This document shows positions 8,945-17,049 of a stretch of 64,000 nucleotides of DNA, in pieces. Numbering within the stretch: the stretch's first letter is position 1; each line of letters starts with the position of its first letter. Made by a program: the position numbers and the translations under genes. The stretch spans positions 434,001-498,000 of the forward strand of contig NZ_VTTO01000002.1 in the NCBI RefSeq assembly GCF_008364825.1, in the 5' to 3' direction. This stretch comes from Azospirillum sp. B21. Its GTDB lineage: Bacteria > Pseudomonadota > Alphaproteobacteria > Azospirillales > Azospirillaceae. The notes below the pieces were generated by a model, which saw nothing but the letters and a program-made list of their open reading frames with translations, had not been told where the DNA came from and did no database searches.

Positions 8945-9477
8945 CACATCACCTTCTCGAAGCGGAACATCTCGCCGCCGCCGGGCAGGCCGGACGGGCC
9001 GGGGTGGTGCGGATCCGGGTGGCGGTCGCTGAAGAACTCGACGATCCTGAAGCCGCACTTGTTCACATAGAAGTGGATGTTGCGCTTCTCGAAATAGGGC
9101 GTGTGGGTCTGCCAGACGCGCGTCACGGGATAGCGCCGCTCGATCGCCGTCCAGGCCTTGAAGCCCAGTCCCCGGCCATGCTGTGCCGGCGACAGGAAGA
9201 AGAGGTCCAGCGAATTGCGCTGCGTCGCCTCGTCGATCACGACGACGGCGCCGCCGACCCTTTGGCCATCGCAAAGGATATGCAGAAGCTCGGTGCCCGG
9301 CGCCGTCATGGATTCGTCGAGATCGCTGCCGGAGGGGATCGAACCTTCCGGAAGGGAGCCGAACTCCTCGATGACGGCGACCGCGAAGGACGCCTCCATA
9401 ACCGCCTTGAAGGCCGGCAGATCGCCGGGATCGACGGTCGCGAGGGTAACCTCGCCGTCCTGCTCGGTCCTGGTCAT
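8944..9477 (-). CDS. GNAT-family N-acetyltransferase
   Basis: A 177-residue acetyltransferase. The acyl-CoA-binding motif is SPAQHGRGLGFKAWTAIE, followed by a TPYFEKRNIHFYVNKCGFRIVEFF segment typical of the C-terminal half of the fold. The start is the ATG at 9477 (MTRTEQDGEV); longer readings run into rpoH. It lies 29 bp downstream of rpoH on the same strand and could be co-transcribed with it. The substrate is unknown. Confidence 0.82.
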   Translation of the reverse strand: MTRTEQDGEVTLATVDPGDLPAFKAVMEASFAVAVIEEFGSLPEGSIPSGSDLDESMTAPGTELLHILCDGQRVGGAVVVIDEATQRNSLDLFFLSPAQHGRGLGFKAWTAIERRYPVTRVWQTHTPYFEKRNIHFYVNKCGFRIVEFFSDRHPDPHHPGPSGLPGGGEMFRFEKVM

Positions 9478-9506
9478 AACACGCTGTCGGCGGTCGGGTT
9501 CGCCCC

Positions 9507-10397
9507 TTACGCCTCCGTCTCCATCTTCTGTTCCACTGCGGCGGCCTTGATCGCCTTCTGCAGCTTTTCGAAGGCGCGGACCTCGATCTGGCGGACGCGC
9601 TCGCGGCTGATGCCGTATTTCTGCGACAGGTCTTCCAGCGTCGTCGGCGCCTCGCGCAGGCGGCGTTCGGTCAGGATGTCGCGCTCGCGGTCGTTCAGCG
9701 CGGTCATGGCGTTCGCCAGCAGCTTGCGGCGCTTGCCCAACTCCTCGCGGTCGGCCAGCGTGATTTCCTGGCTGGCGCTCTCGTCGACCAGGAAATCCTG
9801 CCATTCGCCCTCGCTCTCCGCCCGCAGGGGTGCGTTCAACGAATGGTCGGGGCTGGCCAGGCGCCGGTTCATGTTGACGACGTCCTGTTCCGGCACGTCC
9901 AGCTTGGTGGCGATGGCCTGGACCTGCTCGGGCGACAGGTCGCCTTCCTCGATCGCCTGCATCTGGCCCTTCAGCCGGCGCAGGTTGAAGAACAGCTTCT
10001 TCTGGGCGGCGGTGGTGCCCATCTTCACCAGCGACCAGCTGTGCAGGATGTATTCCTGGATCGCCGCGCGAATCCACCACATGGCGTAGGTCGCCAGCCG
10101 GAAGCCGCGGTCGGGATCGAAGCGCTTGACCGCCTGCATCATGCCGACATTGCCTTCGGAGATCAGTTCCGACAAAGGCAGGCCGTAGCCGCGGTAGCCC
10201 ATGGCGATCTTGGCGACCAGCCGCAGGTGGCTGGTGACGAGCTGGTGAGCGGCGCCGGAATCCTCATGCTGCTGCCACCGCTTGGCCAGCATGTATTCCC
10301 GCTCCGGTTCCAGCATCGGGAACTTGCGGATCTCCTGGAGATAGCGGGACAGATTGCTCTCGGACCCGATCGCCGGAAGGTTGGACGCCGTCGCCAT
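9507..10397 (-). CDS. rpoH: RNA polymerase heat-shock sigma factor (sigma-32)
   Basis: A 296-residue sigma-70-family factor. Region 2 carries GYRGYGLPLSELISEGNVGMMQAV and the FRLATYAMWWIRAAIQEYI block. The diagnostic RpoH box appears as QKKLFFNLRR around residue 130, and region 4 has the SRERVRQIEVRAFEKLQ helix-turn-helix. It directs transcription of chaperone and protease genes after heat or misfolding stress. The start is the ATG at 10397, with an AAAGGGGG stretch upstream. Alphaproteobacteria often carry two rpoH copies; whether this is RpoH1 or RpoH2 cannot be told here. Confidence 0.95.
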   Translation of the reverse strand: MATASNLPAIGSESNLSRYLQEIRKFPMLEPEREYMLAKRWQQHEDSGAAHQLVTSHLRLVAKIAMGYRGYGLPLSELISEGNVGMMQAVKRFDPDRGFRLATYAMWWIRAAIQEYILHSWSLVKMGTTAAQKKLFFNLRRLKGQMQAIEEGDLSPEQVQAIATKLDVPEQDVVNMNRRLASPDHSLNAPLRAESEGEWQDFLVDESASQEITLADREELGKRRKLLANAMTALNDRERDILTERRLREAPTTLEDLSQKYGISRERVRQIEVRAFEKLQKAIKAAAVEQKMETEA

Positions 10398-10560
10398 GGT
10401 TCTAAAACCCCCTTTATGACGGCCGGTGCGCGCCGACATGAATTCATGCGCACACTGCCGTTCTTCAGCGCGGGTTCCATAGGCCCCTCTCAATGAGCGG
10501 GCGGCGGAACCTCGCCATTGACCGGGAGTCTAACCAAGAAAGATTTCCCGGTGTATCGTT

Positions 10561-11625
10561 TTAAACCGTCTCCAAGGTGACAATTAGTTCATGAATATCC
10601 GCCGGGATTGGGGAGCGGAAGGTCACGATCTCGCCACTGACCGGATGACGGAAGGTCAGCGCCGCGGCATGCAGCGCCTGTCGCGGAAACCCAACAAGGC
10701 TGCCTCGCACCGGTTCCGGCAGCAGCGAGGCGAATTTGCCCCCCGGCCGCCCCGACCGCCCGCGGCCATAGAGCGGGTCGCCGACCAGCGGATGGCCGAT
10801 GTGGGTCAGGTGGACGCGGATCTGGTGGGTGCGCCCGGTTTCCAGCACGCATTCGACCAGCGAGGCCGCCATGCCGAAGCTCTTCACCACGCGGTACTTG
10901 GTGGCGGCGTGTTTTCCGCCGCCGGTCACCACCGCCATCTTCTTGCGGTCGGCGCTGCTGCGGCCGATGTTGCCCTCGATCCGGCCCTGTGTCGGGTTGG
11001 GCACGCCCCAGACCAGCGCCAGATAGGTGCGGCTGAGCGTGCGGTCGGAGAATTGCTCCGACAGGCCATGGTGGGCGCGGTCGTTCTTGGCGACCACCAT
11101 CAGGCCGCTGGTGTCCTTGTCCAGCCGGTGGACGATGCCCGGCCGCCGCACCCCGCCGATGCCGGACAGGCTGTCGCCGCAATGGGCCAGCAGGGCGTTG
11201 ACCAGCGTGCCGTCGGGGTTGCCGGCGGCGGGATGCACGACGAGGCCGGCCGGCTTGTCGATCACCAGCACGTCGGCATCCTCGAACACCACGTCGATCG
11301 GGATGTCCTGCGGCACCGGTTCGGCGGTCTCCGCCCCCGGCACCTGCACCTCGAAGGTCTGGCCGGGTTTGACCCTCAGGGACGGGTCCGTTATCGTCCG
11401 CCCGTCGCCGCGCACGCAGCCCTGTTCCAGCAGGGCCTGCACGCGCGACCGCGACAGGTCCGGCAGACCGGCGGCCAGCGCCTTGTCCAGCCGTTGGCCG
11501 GCCGCCTCGTCGGGAATCGTATAGGCCAGCGGCCCGGCGGTTCCGGCGGGCGAACCGCCGTCCTCCGGATCGAAGAAGTCGTCCGACATGTCGTCAGGCA
11601 TTTCGGCGGGTGTTTTGGCGGCCAT
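10561..11625 (-). CDS. rluD: RluA/RluD-family 23S rRNA pseudouridine synthase
   Basis: A 354-residue RNA pseudouridine synthase. It has an N-terminal S4-like RNA-binding domain (RLDKALAAGLPDLSRSRVQALLEQGCV, ~45-71) and the catalytic domain with HRLDKDTSGL (catalytic D169), TGRTHQIRVHL and HPLVGDPLYG. RluD makes pseudouridines in helix 69 of 23S rRNA. The N-terminal ~35 residues are an acidic extension. It is upstream of rpoH on the same strand with a 163-bp gap that probably contains the rpoH promoter. The rluD-rpoH neighbourhood is common in alphaproteobacteria. Confidence 0.9.
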   Translation of the reverse strand: MAAKTPAEMPDDMSDDFFDPEDGGSPAGTAGPLAYTIPDEAAGQRLDKALAAGLPDLSRSRVQALLEQGCVRGDGRTITDPSLRVKPGQTFEVQVPGAETAEPVPQDIPIDVVFEDADVLVIDKPAGLVVHPAAGNPDGTLVNALLAHCGDSLSGIGGVRRPGIVHRLDKDTSGLMVVAKNDRAHHGLSEQFSDRTLSRTYLALVWGVPNPTQGRIEGNIGRSSADRKKMAVVTGGGKHAATKYRVVKSFGMAASLVECVLETGRTHQIRVHLTHIGHPLVGDPLYGRGRSGRPGGKFASLLPEPVRGSLVGFPRQALHAAALTFRHPVSGEIVTFRSPIPADIHELIVTLETV

Positions 11626-11677
11626 CGGGCGTGCGTGTCGCGTCCTGTTTCAATCGTCCGGGAGTGGACCCCAAACC

Positions 11678-12016
11678 GTGCAGATCCTCAAGGCACTCGT
11701 CGTCATCATGGGCGTTCTGATCATCGCCGGCTTCACCTTTTTGGGGGTGGAGCTGTACAAGCGGATGTCGGACCCCAACCGCGCCTCCCTGACCGCCATC
11801 GCTCCTGCCCCCGCTCCGGCCGAGACCGCCGTCGACGTGACGCTGGACGTCCCGGCCGGTTCCCGCATCGGCGAACTCGTGGTGGTCGGCAACCGCGTCC
11901 TGTTCAAGGTGAGCCTGCCGCAGGGGCCGGACCGCCTGTACCTGATGGACCCGCGCACCGGCGCCGTCGCCGCCACCATCACCGCCGGCCCCGTCTCCAG
12001 CAGGGCGGCTCCTTGA
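11678..12016 (+). CDS. DUF6476-like small membrane-anchored protein
   Basis: A 112-residue protein with one N-terminal membrane helix (LVVIMGVLIIAGFTFLGVELY), a proline/alanine-rich linker and a small C-terminal beta-rich domain (GSRIGELVVVGNRVLFKVSLP). This matches the alphaproteobacterial DUF6476 pattern as I remember it; function is unknown. I chose the GTG at 11678; an ATG at 11708 would remove part of the membrane helix. It diverges from rluD with only ~50 bp between starts and precedes the aldolase gene by 18 bp. Confidence 0.65.
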   Translation: MQILKALVVIMGVLIIAGFTFLGVELYKRMSDPNRASLTAIAPAPAPAETAVDVTLDVPAGSRIGELVVVGNRVLFKVSLPQGPDRLYLMDPRTGAVAATITAGPVSSRAAP

Positions 12017-12034
12017 AGAACTGGGTTCCCGATC

Positions 12035-13069
12035 ATGCATGACTTCCGCAGCGACAACGTCGCCGGTGCCGCCCCGCAGGTGATGACGGCGCTGGCCGCC
12101 GCTTCCTCCGGCACCGCCTCCCCCTACGGCAACGATCCCTGGACCGCGCGGGTGACCGAGCGGCTGTGCGCGATCTTCGAGACCGAGGTCGCGGTCTTCC
12201 CGGTTGCCACCGGCACCGCGGCCAATTCGCTGGCCCTGTCGGCGCTGGTGCCGCCCTATGGCGCCGTGCTGTGCCATGACGAGGCGCACATCTCCATCGA
12301 CGAGTGCGGCGCGCCGGAGTTCTTCACCGGCGGCGCCAAGCTGGTCCCGCTGGCCGGCGAGCACGGCAAGCTGACGCCCGACGCGGTGTCGCGCCACATC
12401 GCCAAGGCCGGCGTCGGCGTCGTCCACCGCGTCCAGCCCGCCGCCCTCAGCCTGACCCAGGCGACGGAGGCCGGCACCGTCTACACGCCTGCGGAGGTCG
12501 AGGCGCTGGTCGAGACCGCCCATTCCAACGGCATGGCCGTGCATATGGACGGCGCCCGCTTCGCCAACGCCATCGCCCGGCTGGGCTGCGCCCCGGCGGA
12601 CGTGACGTGGCGGGCCGGTGTGGACGTGCTGACGCTGGGCGGCACCAAGGGCGGCTGCCTCGCCGCCGAGGCGGTGGTGTTCTTCAACCCGGCGATGGCC
12701 GAGGATTTCGGCTTCGGCCGCAAGCGCGGCGGCCATCTGGTGTCGAAGATGCGCTTCCTGTCGGCGCAGCTCGATGCCTGGCTGGACGGTGGCCTGTGGC
12801 TGACCCTCGCCGCCCACGCCAACGCGATGGCCGACCGGCTGGCCGCCGGGCTGACGGCGCTTCCCGGCGTCGAGTTGGCCCACCCGGTGGAGGCCAACGA
12901 GCTGTTCGTCCGCCTGCCGGCGGCTTACGCCGAGGCGCTTGAGGGGGCCGGCTACGGCTTCTACCGCTGGGACGACGGCACCGCGCGCTTCGTGACGGCG
13001 TTCGACACGCCGGCGGCGGCGGTGGACGGTTTGCTGGGTATTTTGCGCAGCCTGCAAGAAAAGGCTTGA
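12035..13069 (+). CDS. ltaE: Low-specificity L-threonine aldolase / beta-eliminating lyase
   Basis: A 344-residue fold-type I PLP enzyme that cleaves L-threonine or allo-threonine to glycine and acetaldehyde. It opens with the typical FRSDNVAGAAPQVMTAL, has YGNDP near residue 30, the HMDGARFANA Asp-containing strand and the PLP lysine in LTLGGTKGG. Length is normal. Annotated as ltaE by family; exact stereospecificity cannot be read from sequence. It is followed by a GC hairpin and the tRNA-Glu cluster. Confidence 0.85.
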   Translation: MHDFRSDNVAGAAPQVMTALAAASSGTASPYGNDPWTARVTERLCAIFETEVAVFPVATGTAANSLALSALVPPYGAVLCHDEAHISIDECGAPEFFTGGAKLVPLAGEHGKLTPDAVSRHIAKAGVGVVHRVQPAALSLTQATEAGTVYTPAEVEALVETAHSNGMAVHMDGARFANAIARLGCAPADVTWRAGVDVLTLGGTKGGCLAAEAVVFFNPAMAEDFGFGRKRGGHLVSKMRFLSAQLDAWLDGGLWLTLAAHANAMADRLAAGLTALPGVELAHPVEANELFVRLPAAYAEALEGAGYGFYRWDDGTARFVTAFDTPAAAVDGLLGILRSLQEKA

Positions 13070-13075
13070 TCGGCG

Positions 13076-13101
13076 GGGCGGGCTTGGTTAGAAACCCGCC
13101 C
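13076..13101. terminator. GC-rich hairpin after threonine aldolase gene
   Basis: GGGCGGG (13076-13082) pairs with CCCGCCC (13095-13101); flanking CGGCG/CGCCG can extend the stem past a bulge. It lies just after the aldolase stop and before the first tRNA. No T-tract is visible. Confidence 0.45.
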
Positions 13102-13112
13102 ACGCCGATGAC

Positions 13113-13188
13113 GTCCCCTTCGTCTAGAGGCCTAGGACACCGCCCTCTCACGGCGGTAACAGGGGTTCGACTCCCCTAGGGGACGCCA
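13113..13188 (+). tRNA. tRNA-Glu (anticodon CTC), copy 1
   Basis: A full cloverleaf: acceptor GTCCCCT pairs with AGGGGAC, the anticodon arm is CCGCC-CTCTCAC-GGCGG giving anticodon CTC, and the T arm contains TTCGACT. The discriminator is G and CCA is encoded at 13186-13188. It reads GAG codons. Confidence 0.97.
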
Positions 13189-13255
13189 ACCTTCCAAGGT
13201 TGGGTCGAGCGGCCGGTGGCAGCCTCCACCGCCGCTTCATACATCGGGACCAGAC

Positions 13256-13331
13256 GTCCCCTTCGTCTAGAGGCCTAGGACACCGCCCTCTCACGGCGGT
13301 AACAGGGGTTCGACTCCCCTAGGGGACGCCA
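13256..13331 (+). tRNA. tRNA-Glu (anticodon CTC), copy 2
   Basis: Identical over the mature 76 nt to copy 1, including encoded CCA at 13329-13331. The identity includes the preceding AC dinucleotide and suggests a recent duplication or gene conversion. Confidence 0.97.
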
Positions 13332-13377
13332 TCCACGCGCTGGATGCGTTTGTTGAGCGTGTTTTTGAAGGTACAAC

Positions 13378-13453
<76 letters not shown>

Positions 13454-13522
13454 CTTTCGCAAAACCCCAGTAGGCTCACGAATATCTTGGCGGTCAAAAA
13501 GCGCGATAAAGCCATCGCTCAA

Positions 13523-13580
13523 ACATCATTTTTGATGTACCCCTTTCGGCATGCTCCGCTTCTGAAGCGGTCTGCCGAAA
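13523..13580. promoter_or_regulatory. Two inverted repeats upstream of the island module
   Basis: First: ACATCA (13523-13528), TTTT, TGATGT (13533-13538). Second: nested dyads TTTCGGCA (13544-13551) with TGCCGAAA (13573-13580) and, inside, CCGCTT (13556-13561) with AAGCGG (13565-13570). The second ends 10 bp before the ATG of the first island gene. They could be operators for self-regulation, or the first with its T-run could be a weak terminator. Confidence 0.45.
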
Positions 13581-13590
13581 CAGAATTCCC

Positions 13591-14034
13591 ATGGATCGCA
13601 GCGAATTCGAGCGTCTTCGGGACATGCGTGGAAAGCGGATCATCGGAGACATCCGCCTGGAGCGACGCAGCGAGATTTCCGTTGCCTGGGAAGCGCGGGA
13701 CATTCCGATCATCAATGCCGATGGCGTGGAAGCGCGCCTGAACGTGCAATTGGTCGCCGAAACAGGCGCCAAGACATTGAACGTAAAAATTCCGGGCATC
13801 GGCCTGATTTGCAGGCTGGAGGTCGATAGCCGCCCCCACAAGCCGGCAGGCAGAAGCCACAAGCACTCTCTGCATCATCCGGATTGTCCTCGCGAGAACC
13901 TGAAGCGTGAGGTTGTGGATCGCAGCGACCTTGATGGTCGATCTCTCAAAGAGGTGTTTGGCGCCTTTTGCCGGATGGCCCACATAGTTCATGATGGCTC
14001 GTTGATCCTGCCACCCGACTTGGCTGGACTGTGA
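13591..14034 (+). CDS. DUF6978-like protein, first gene of an island module
   Basis: A 147-residue protein I do not recognise with certainty; the layout resembles DUF6978 as I remember it. An N-terminal beta-rich part (RGKRIIGDIRLERRSEISVAW, then LIPIINADG-like strands) is followed by a His-rich central patch (RSHKHSLHH, residues ~89-97). The C-terminal half has DLDGRSLKEVFGAFCRMAHI. The histidine cluster could bind metal or nucleic acid, which is speculation. The start ATG at 13591 lacks a clear Shine-Dalgarno. Codon use is visibly more AT-rich than neighbours. The stop overlaps a possible GTG start of the next gene, so the pair is translationally coupled. Confidence 0.6.
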   Translation: MDRSEFERLRDMRGKRIIGDIRLERRSEISVAWEARDIPIINADGVEARLNVQLVAETGAKTLNVKIPGIGLICRLEVDSRPHKPAGRSHKHSLHHPDCPRENLKREVVDRSDLDGRSLKEVFGAFCRMAHIVHDGSLILPPDLAGL

Positions 14035-14051
14035 GAAGGGTCGGGACTTTG

Positions 14052-14834
14052 ATGGAGTTGACCGAAGTAAAGGACTGCTTCAAATCCTGCCCGCTTGTCG
14101 AGGAAATCGACATGCTTCCAAAAGGGCATGTCCGGATTTCGACGGCATTCCGCTATCCGGATGGCTCATCGGTCGACGTCTTCATCGCGGATCGGCCGAG
14201 CCCATTGTCGAAAATAATGCCGATGACGTTGACCGACTTCGGCAATACGTTCCTCTGGCTCGATCAGATGGATATTCGGCCCCTGCGTTCAGCTCGGCGC
14301 AGACGCTTGACGTTGGATATTCTGGAGACGCACGGCATCGAGCATTCAAAGGGAGTGCTTTCCTGTAACGTTACACCACGGGAATTGGCGATAGGGGTGA
14401 TCCGGTTGGGGCAGGCATGCATTCGCGTGGCCGACCTGATTTTCACCCATAGAATTGCGAGTCAAGGAAGTTTCCAAGAGGAAGTTGAAAGAATAATTGA
14501 AGACACTTCTTTGGATTACGAGAAAAATGCAAAGATAACTGGCAGAGGCGATGTCGTCGTGCCCGTTGACTTTCTTGTTCGGTCTTCCGGCTTGGAGACG
14601 GCAATCTTCACCCTTCCTGCTGAAAGCAGTCATGCAAGCGTCGCCAAGGCGCGTGCCGAGAATGTGTTTGCCCGTTGTTATGATCTGAGAGATTGGCAGG
14701 GGCAACGTGTCGCGGCGCTCGATGACCGGCGCCTGCTGTACCGTGACGAAGACATCGGGCGCATTCGAGAAGTCGCCACGATTGTTCCAATTTCCCAACC
14801 GGAAGCGATGCGTGATTTGCTGCTGGCTGCTTGA
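14052..14834 (+). CDS. DUF1828/DUF1829-like protein, second gene of the island module
   Basis: A 260-residue protein. The N-terminal ~110 residues fit DUF1828: an ISTAF strand, a polar strand ending in DVFIADR, then MTLTDFGNTFLWLDQM. The C-terminal half fits DUF1829: GRGDVVVPVDFLVR, a basic helix and a final VATIVPISQPE strand. Assignment is by recalled family pattern, not a search. The central D-strand-strand arrangement is reminiscent of restriction-like nuclease folds, but no clear D-ExK set is seen. The start at 14052 follows GAAGGG (14035-14040); a GTG at 14031 overlapping the previous stop is the alternative. AT-rich compared with its surroundings. Function unknown. Confidence 0.6.
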   Translation: MELTEVKDCFKSCPLVEEIDMLPKGHVRISTAFRYPDGSSVDVFIADRPSPLSKIMPMTLTDFGNTFLWLDQMDIRPLRSARRRRLTLDILETHGIEHSKGVLSCNVTPRELAIGVIRLGQACIRVADLIFTHRIASQGSFQEEVERIIEDTSLDYEKNAKITGRGDVVVPVDFLVRSSGLETAIFTLPAESSHASVAKARAENVFARCYDLRDWQGQRVAALDDRRLLYRDEDIGRIREVATIVPISQPEAMRDLLLAA

Positions 14835-14878
14835 ACGATCAATAAGGCGGGTTGCGCCATAGTGATCGTGCAGTTGTG

Positions 14879-14914
14879 GGCGCGAGGTTTCCTTGTCCGG
14901 AAACCTGAGGCGCC
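14879..14914. terminator. Hairpin at the right end of the island
   Basis: AGGTTTCC (14885-14892) pairs with GGAAACCT (14899-14906), and outer GGCGC (14879-14883) with GCGCC (14910-14914). It lies between the convergent DUF1828-like and methyltransferase genes and may terminate one or both; it also marks the edge of the AT-rich segment. Confidence 0.5.
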
Positions 14915-14949
14915 GAACTTGAGCTGTCTTGAGAGTGTTTAGGGCAAAT

Positions 14950-16158
14950 CTATTTCCCCAACACCCCCGTCCGGTACAGCGTCACCCTGATCCCCCCATT
15001 CGACACCGACACCCCGCCTTCCTCGAACGGCAACTCCGTCGCCTTCGCCAAGGCGGCTTCGTTGGTGATGATGCCCACGCGCCAGCCGGAGAAGCGCGTT
15101 TTCAGCGTCTGGCCCATGGCGTGGTAGAGCGGGATCAGGGACTTGCCCTCGCCGATGCGGGCGCCGTAGGGCGGGTTGACGATGACGAGGCCGGCGGGAC
15201 CCTCCGGCGGGGTCAGGTCGCTGATGGCGTGGTGGGCGAAGTCGGTCCAGGCGGAGACGCCGGCGCGTTCGGCGTTGGCGCGGCTCATGGCGACGGCGCC
15301 GGCGTCGCGGTCGCTGCCGTAGAAGCGGATCGTGGGCGCGGTGGCCGTGCCGCTGCCGCGCAGGCTCTGCCAGACGGCGCGGTCGAAAGTGGCGAGCTGT
15401 TCGAAGGCGAAGGAACGGGAGCGGCCGGGCTTCAGGCCGGCGGCGATCTCGGCGGCTTCGATGACGAAGGTGCCGGAGCCGCACATGGGATCCACAACGG
15501 GAACCGGCTCGCGCCCGTCAAAGCCGCACTGGCGCAGGAACAGCGAGGCCAGCGTTTCGCGCATCGGCGCCTTGTTGACCGCTTCCTTGTGGCCGCGCTT
15601 GTGCAGGGACTCGCCGGAGCTGTCGACGCTGATGGTGCAGAGGTCGTCGTCGATGCGCGCCTTGATCTGGACGGCGCGGGTGTCTTCCTCGGGCGCGTCC
15701 TTGGCGGCGGACTTTCCGGTCTTCTTGGGCGCGGCCTTGACGATGGGGGCACCCAGCTCCTCGGCGATGGCGCGTTCGATACGCTGGGCGGCGGCGCCGG
15801 CGTGGTAGATTCGCGAGCCCTTGCAGGAGGCCTCGACCCGCACCGGCACGTCGGCGCGCAGGATTTGCGCCCAGGGAACACGGCGCGCCCGCTTGTCCAA
15901 CTGCGCCAGATGGAAGGCGCGGAAGGAGGCGATGCGCGCCAGCACGCGGGTGGCGCCGCGCAGTTCCAGGTTGGCCCGCCAGACCTCCGGCCAGCCGCCG
16001 GTGACCGTCACGCCGCCCTTCACCGCGGTGGGGTTCGCGAAGCCGCGGTCGACGGCCTCCGCGCACAGCACGGATTCCAGGCCGGGGGCGGCCACCAGGA
16101 AAATCTCGAAATCTTGGCCGGCGTGATCTTGGCCGGTACGGTCTGGGTCGGTGTTCAT
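14950..16158 (-). CDS. THUMP-domain class I RNA methyltransferase (RlmL/YcbY-like)
   Basis: A 402-residue protein with an N-terminal THUMP RNA-binding region (~10-190) and a C-terminal Rossmann methyltransferase domain. The SAM motif is VDPMCGSGTFVIEAA, and the catalytic motif IV is IVNPPYG, typical of N2-guanine rRNA methyltransferases such as the N-half of RlmL. An Ala/Lys-rich insert (PKKTGKSAAKDAPEED) interrupts the THUMP region. I chose the ATG at 16158 (MNTDPDRTG); the longer reading adds a poorly conserved 34-residue leader. It is transcribed toward the island. Confidence 0.85.
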   Translation of the reverse strand: MNTDPDRTGQDHAGQDFEIFLVAAPGLESVLCAEAVDRGFANPTAVKGGVTVTGGWPEVWRANLELRGATRVLARIASFRAFHLAQLDKRARRVPWAQILRADVPVRVEASCKGSRIYHAGAAAQRIERAIAEELGAPIVKAAPKKTGKSAAKDAPEEDTRAVQIKARIDDDLCTISVDSSGESLHKRGHKEAVNKAPMRETLASLFLRQCGFDGREPVPVVDPMCGSGTFVIEAAEIAAGLKPGRSRSFAFEQLATFDRAVWQSLRGSGTATAPTIRFYGSDRDAGAVAMSRANAERAGVSAWTDFAHHAISDLTPPEGPAGLVIVNPPYGARIGEGKSLIPLYHAMGQTLKTRFSGWRVGIITNEAALAKATELPFEEGGVSVSNGGIRVTLYRTGVLGK

Positions 16159-16320
16159 CCCGCCTACATAGCCCGAAGGCCGGCCGTCTACGACAGGATT
16201 CTCGCAAAACGGCGGGGAGGCGGGAACTGGTCCCGATCGCCGCGCGGCGCCGCCGCTCATGTCGGTCGGCGGACGTCCGCGGCAGGTTCGGGAAGGTCAG
16301 GTACGCGTTACCGGTAAAGG

Positions 16321-16713
16321 TTACCGGTAGGAGCTGTGCGAGGCGATGGCGTTGCCGCGGACGGCGTCGGTACGGATGGTGGAGTCACCCGAGGCGGAGA
16401 GGCCGACGACGCTGTCCTGGGCCGTGCTGCCGAGGCCGAGTTTGGCGCGGGCGAAGTTCAGGTAGGCGCTGGCGCCCTTGGTGTCGCCCTGGGCGGCGAG
16501 TGAGCGGGCGACCGACAGGGCAGTGCGGGCGGCGTCGCGCTCGGTACGCTCGGCGGTCAGGGCATCGGCCTGGACGACGGCGGCGGAGGTGGAGGCCAGC
16601 AGGCTGTCGAAACCGGCATCCTGCGCGGCATTGGCAGTACCGGCGGCGAAGGTCAGGGCCGACAGCGACAGGACGGCGGCAACGGCGGTGGTTGCGAACT
16701 TCTGCGTGAACAT
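16321..16713 (-). CDS. Small exported protein of unknown function
   Basis: A 130-residue protein with a clear Sec signal peptide: a basic start, a hydrophobic core (VAAVLSLSALTFAAG) and ANA-A around residue 30 as probable cleavage site. The mature part is Ala/Thr/Ser-rich and helical, with a segment around AQGDTKGASAYLNFARAKLG resembling a single TPR-like helix pair. No family recognised. It stands alone between the methyltransferase and the SDR. Confidence 0.65.
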   Translation of the reverse strand: MFTQKFATTAVAAVLSLSALTFAAGTANAAQDAGFDSLLASTSAAVVQADALTAERTERDAARTALSVARSLAAQGDTKGASAYLNFARAKLGLGSTAQDSVVGLSASGDSTIRTDAVRGNAIASHSSYR

Positions 16714-17049
16714 GACGATGTCCTTATTCGAAGACTGCCCTGCCGGGGGATGCGCCCGGCGACGGGGGATTCGTCACCGGGCGCGGGGCGGGGCTGGAGG
16801 TTGACGTCCGGTCGGCGCCGGGGAGCGTCGGCCGTGAACACAGAGTTAACCGTCTGCCCCCGCCGGATAAATCCAGCAGTTCCGACAACACTATTCGCCT
16901 GGAAACAACAATCGACCCCTTGTCGCCAGCCCTTGGATTGACGGGGGGAAGCGACGCCCCCTATGATCGGATTGGAACACGAACAATCAGGCCGCCTTTC
17001 GATTCCGAACATAGGACGGGGCGCCCTGCCATCAGGGGAGCACGCGTTC
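16714..17049. other. Divergent intergenic region with SDR promoter candidate
   Basis: A 336-bp region between divergent genes. The only clear element is the -35/-10 pair described separately at 16938-16967. The left part should hold the promoter of the exported protein, but nothing recognisable was seen. Confidence 0.5.
16938..16967 (+). promoter_or_regulatory. Candidate sigma-70 promoter for the SDR gene
   Basis: TTGACG (16938-16943), an 18-bp spacer and TATGAT (16962-16967), about 80 bp upstream of the SDR start. Good hexamer matches in an otherwise GC-rich context. Confidence 0.55.

Noticed and set aside
13487-13741. Short plus-strand frame starting before the island module
   Set aside because: It overlaps the DUF6978-like gene in another frame, crosses both dyads and has no family or ribosome-binding site.
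13454-14949. Complete integrative element with integrase and att sites at the tRNA cluster
   Set aside because: No integrase gene and no duplicated tRNA 3' end could be found on the far side; only composition and position suggest transfer.
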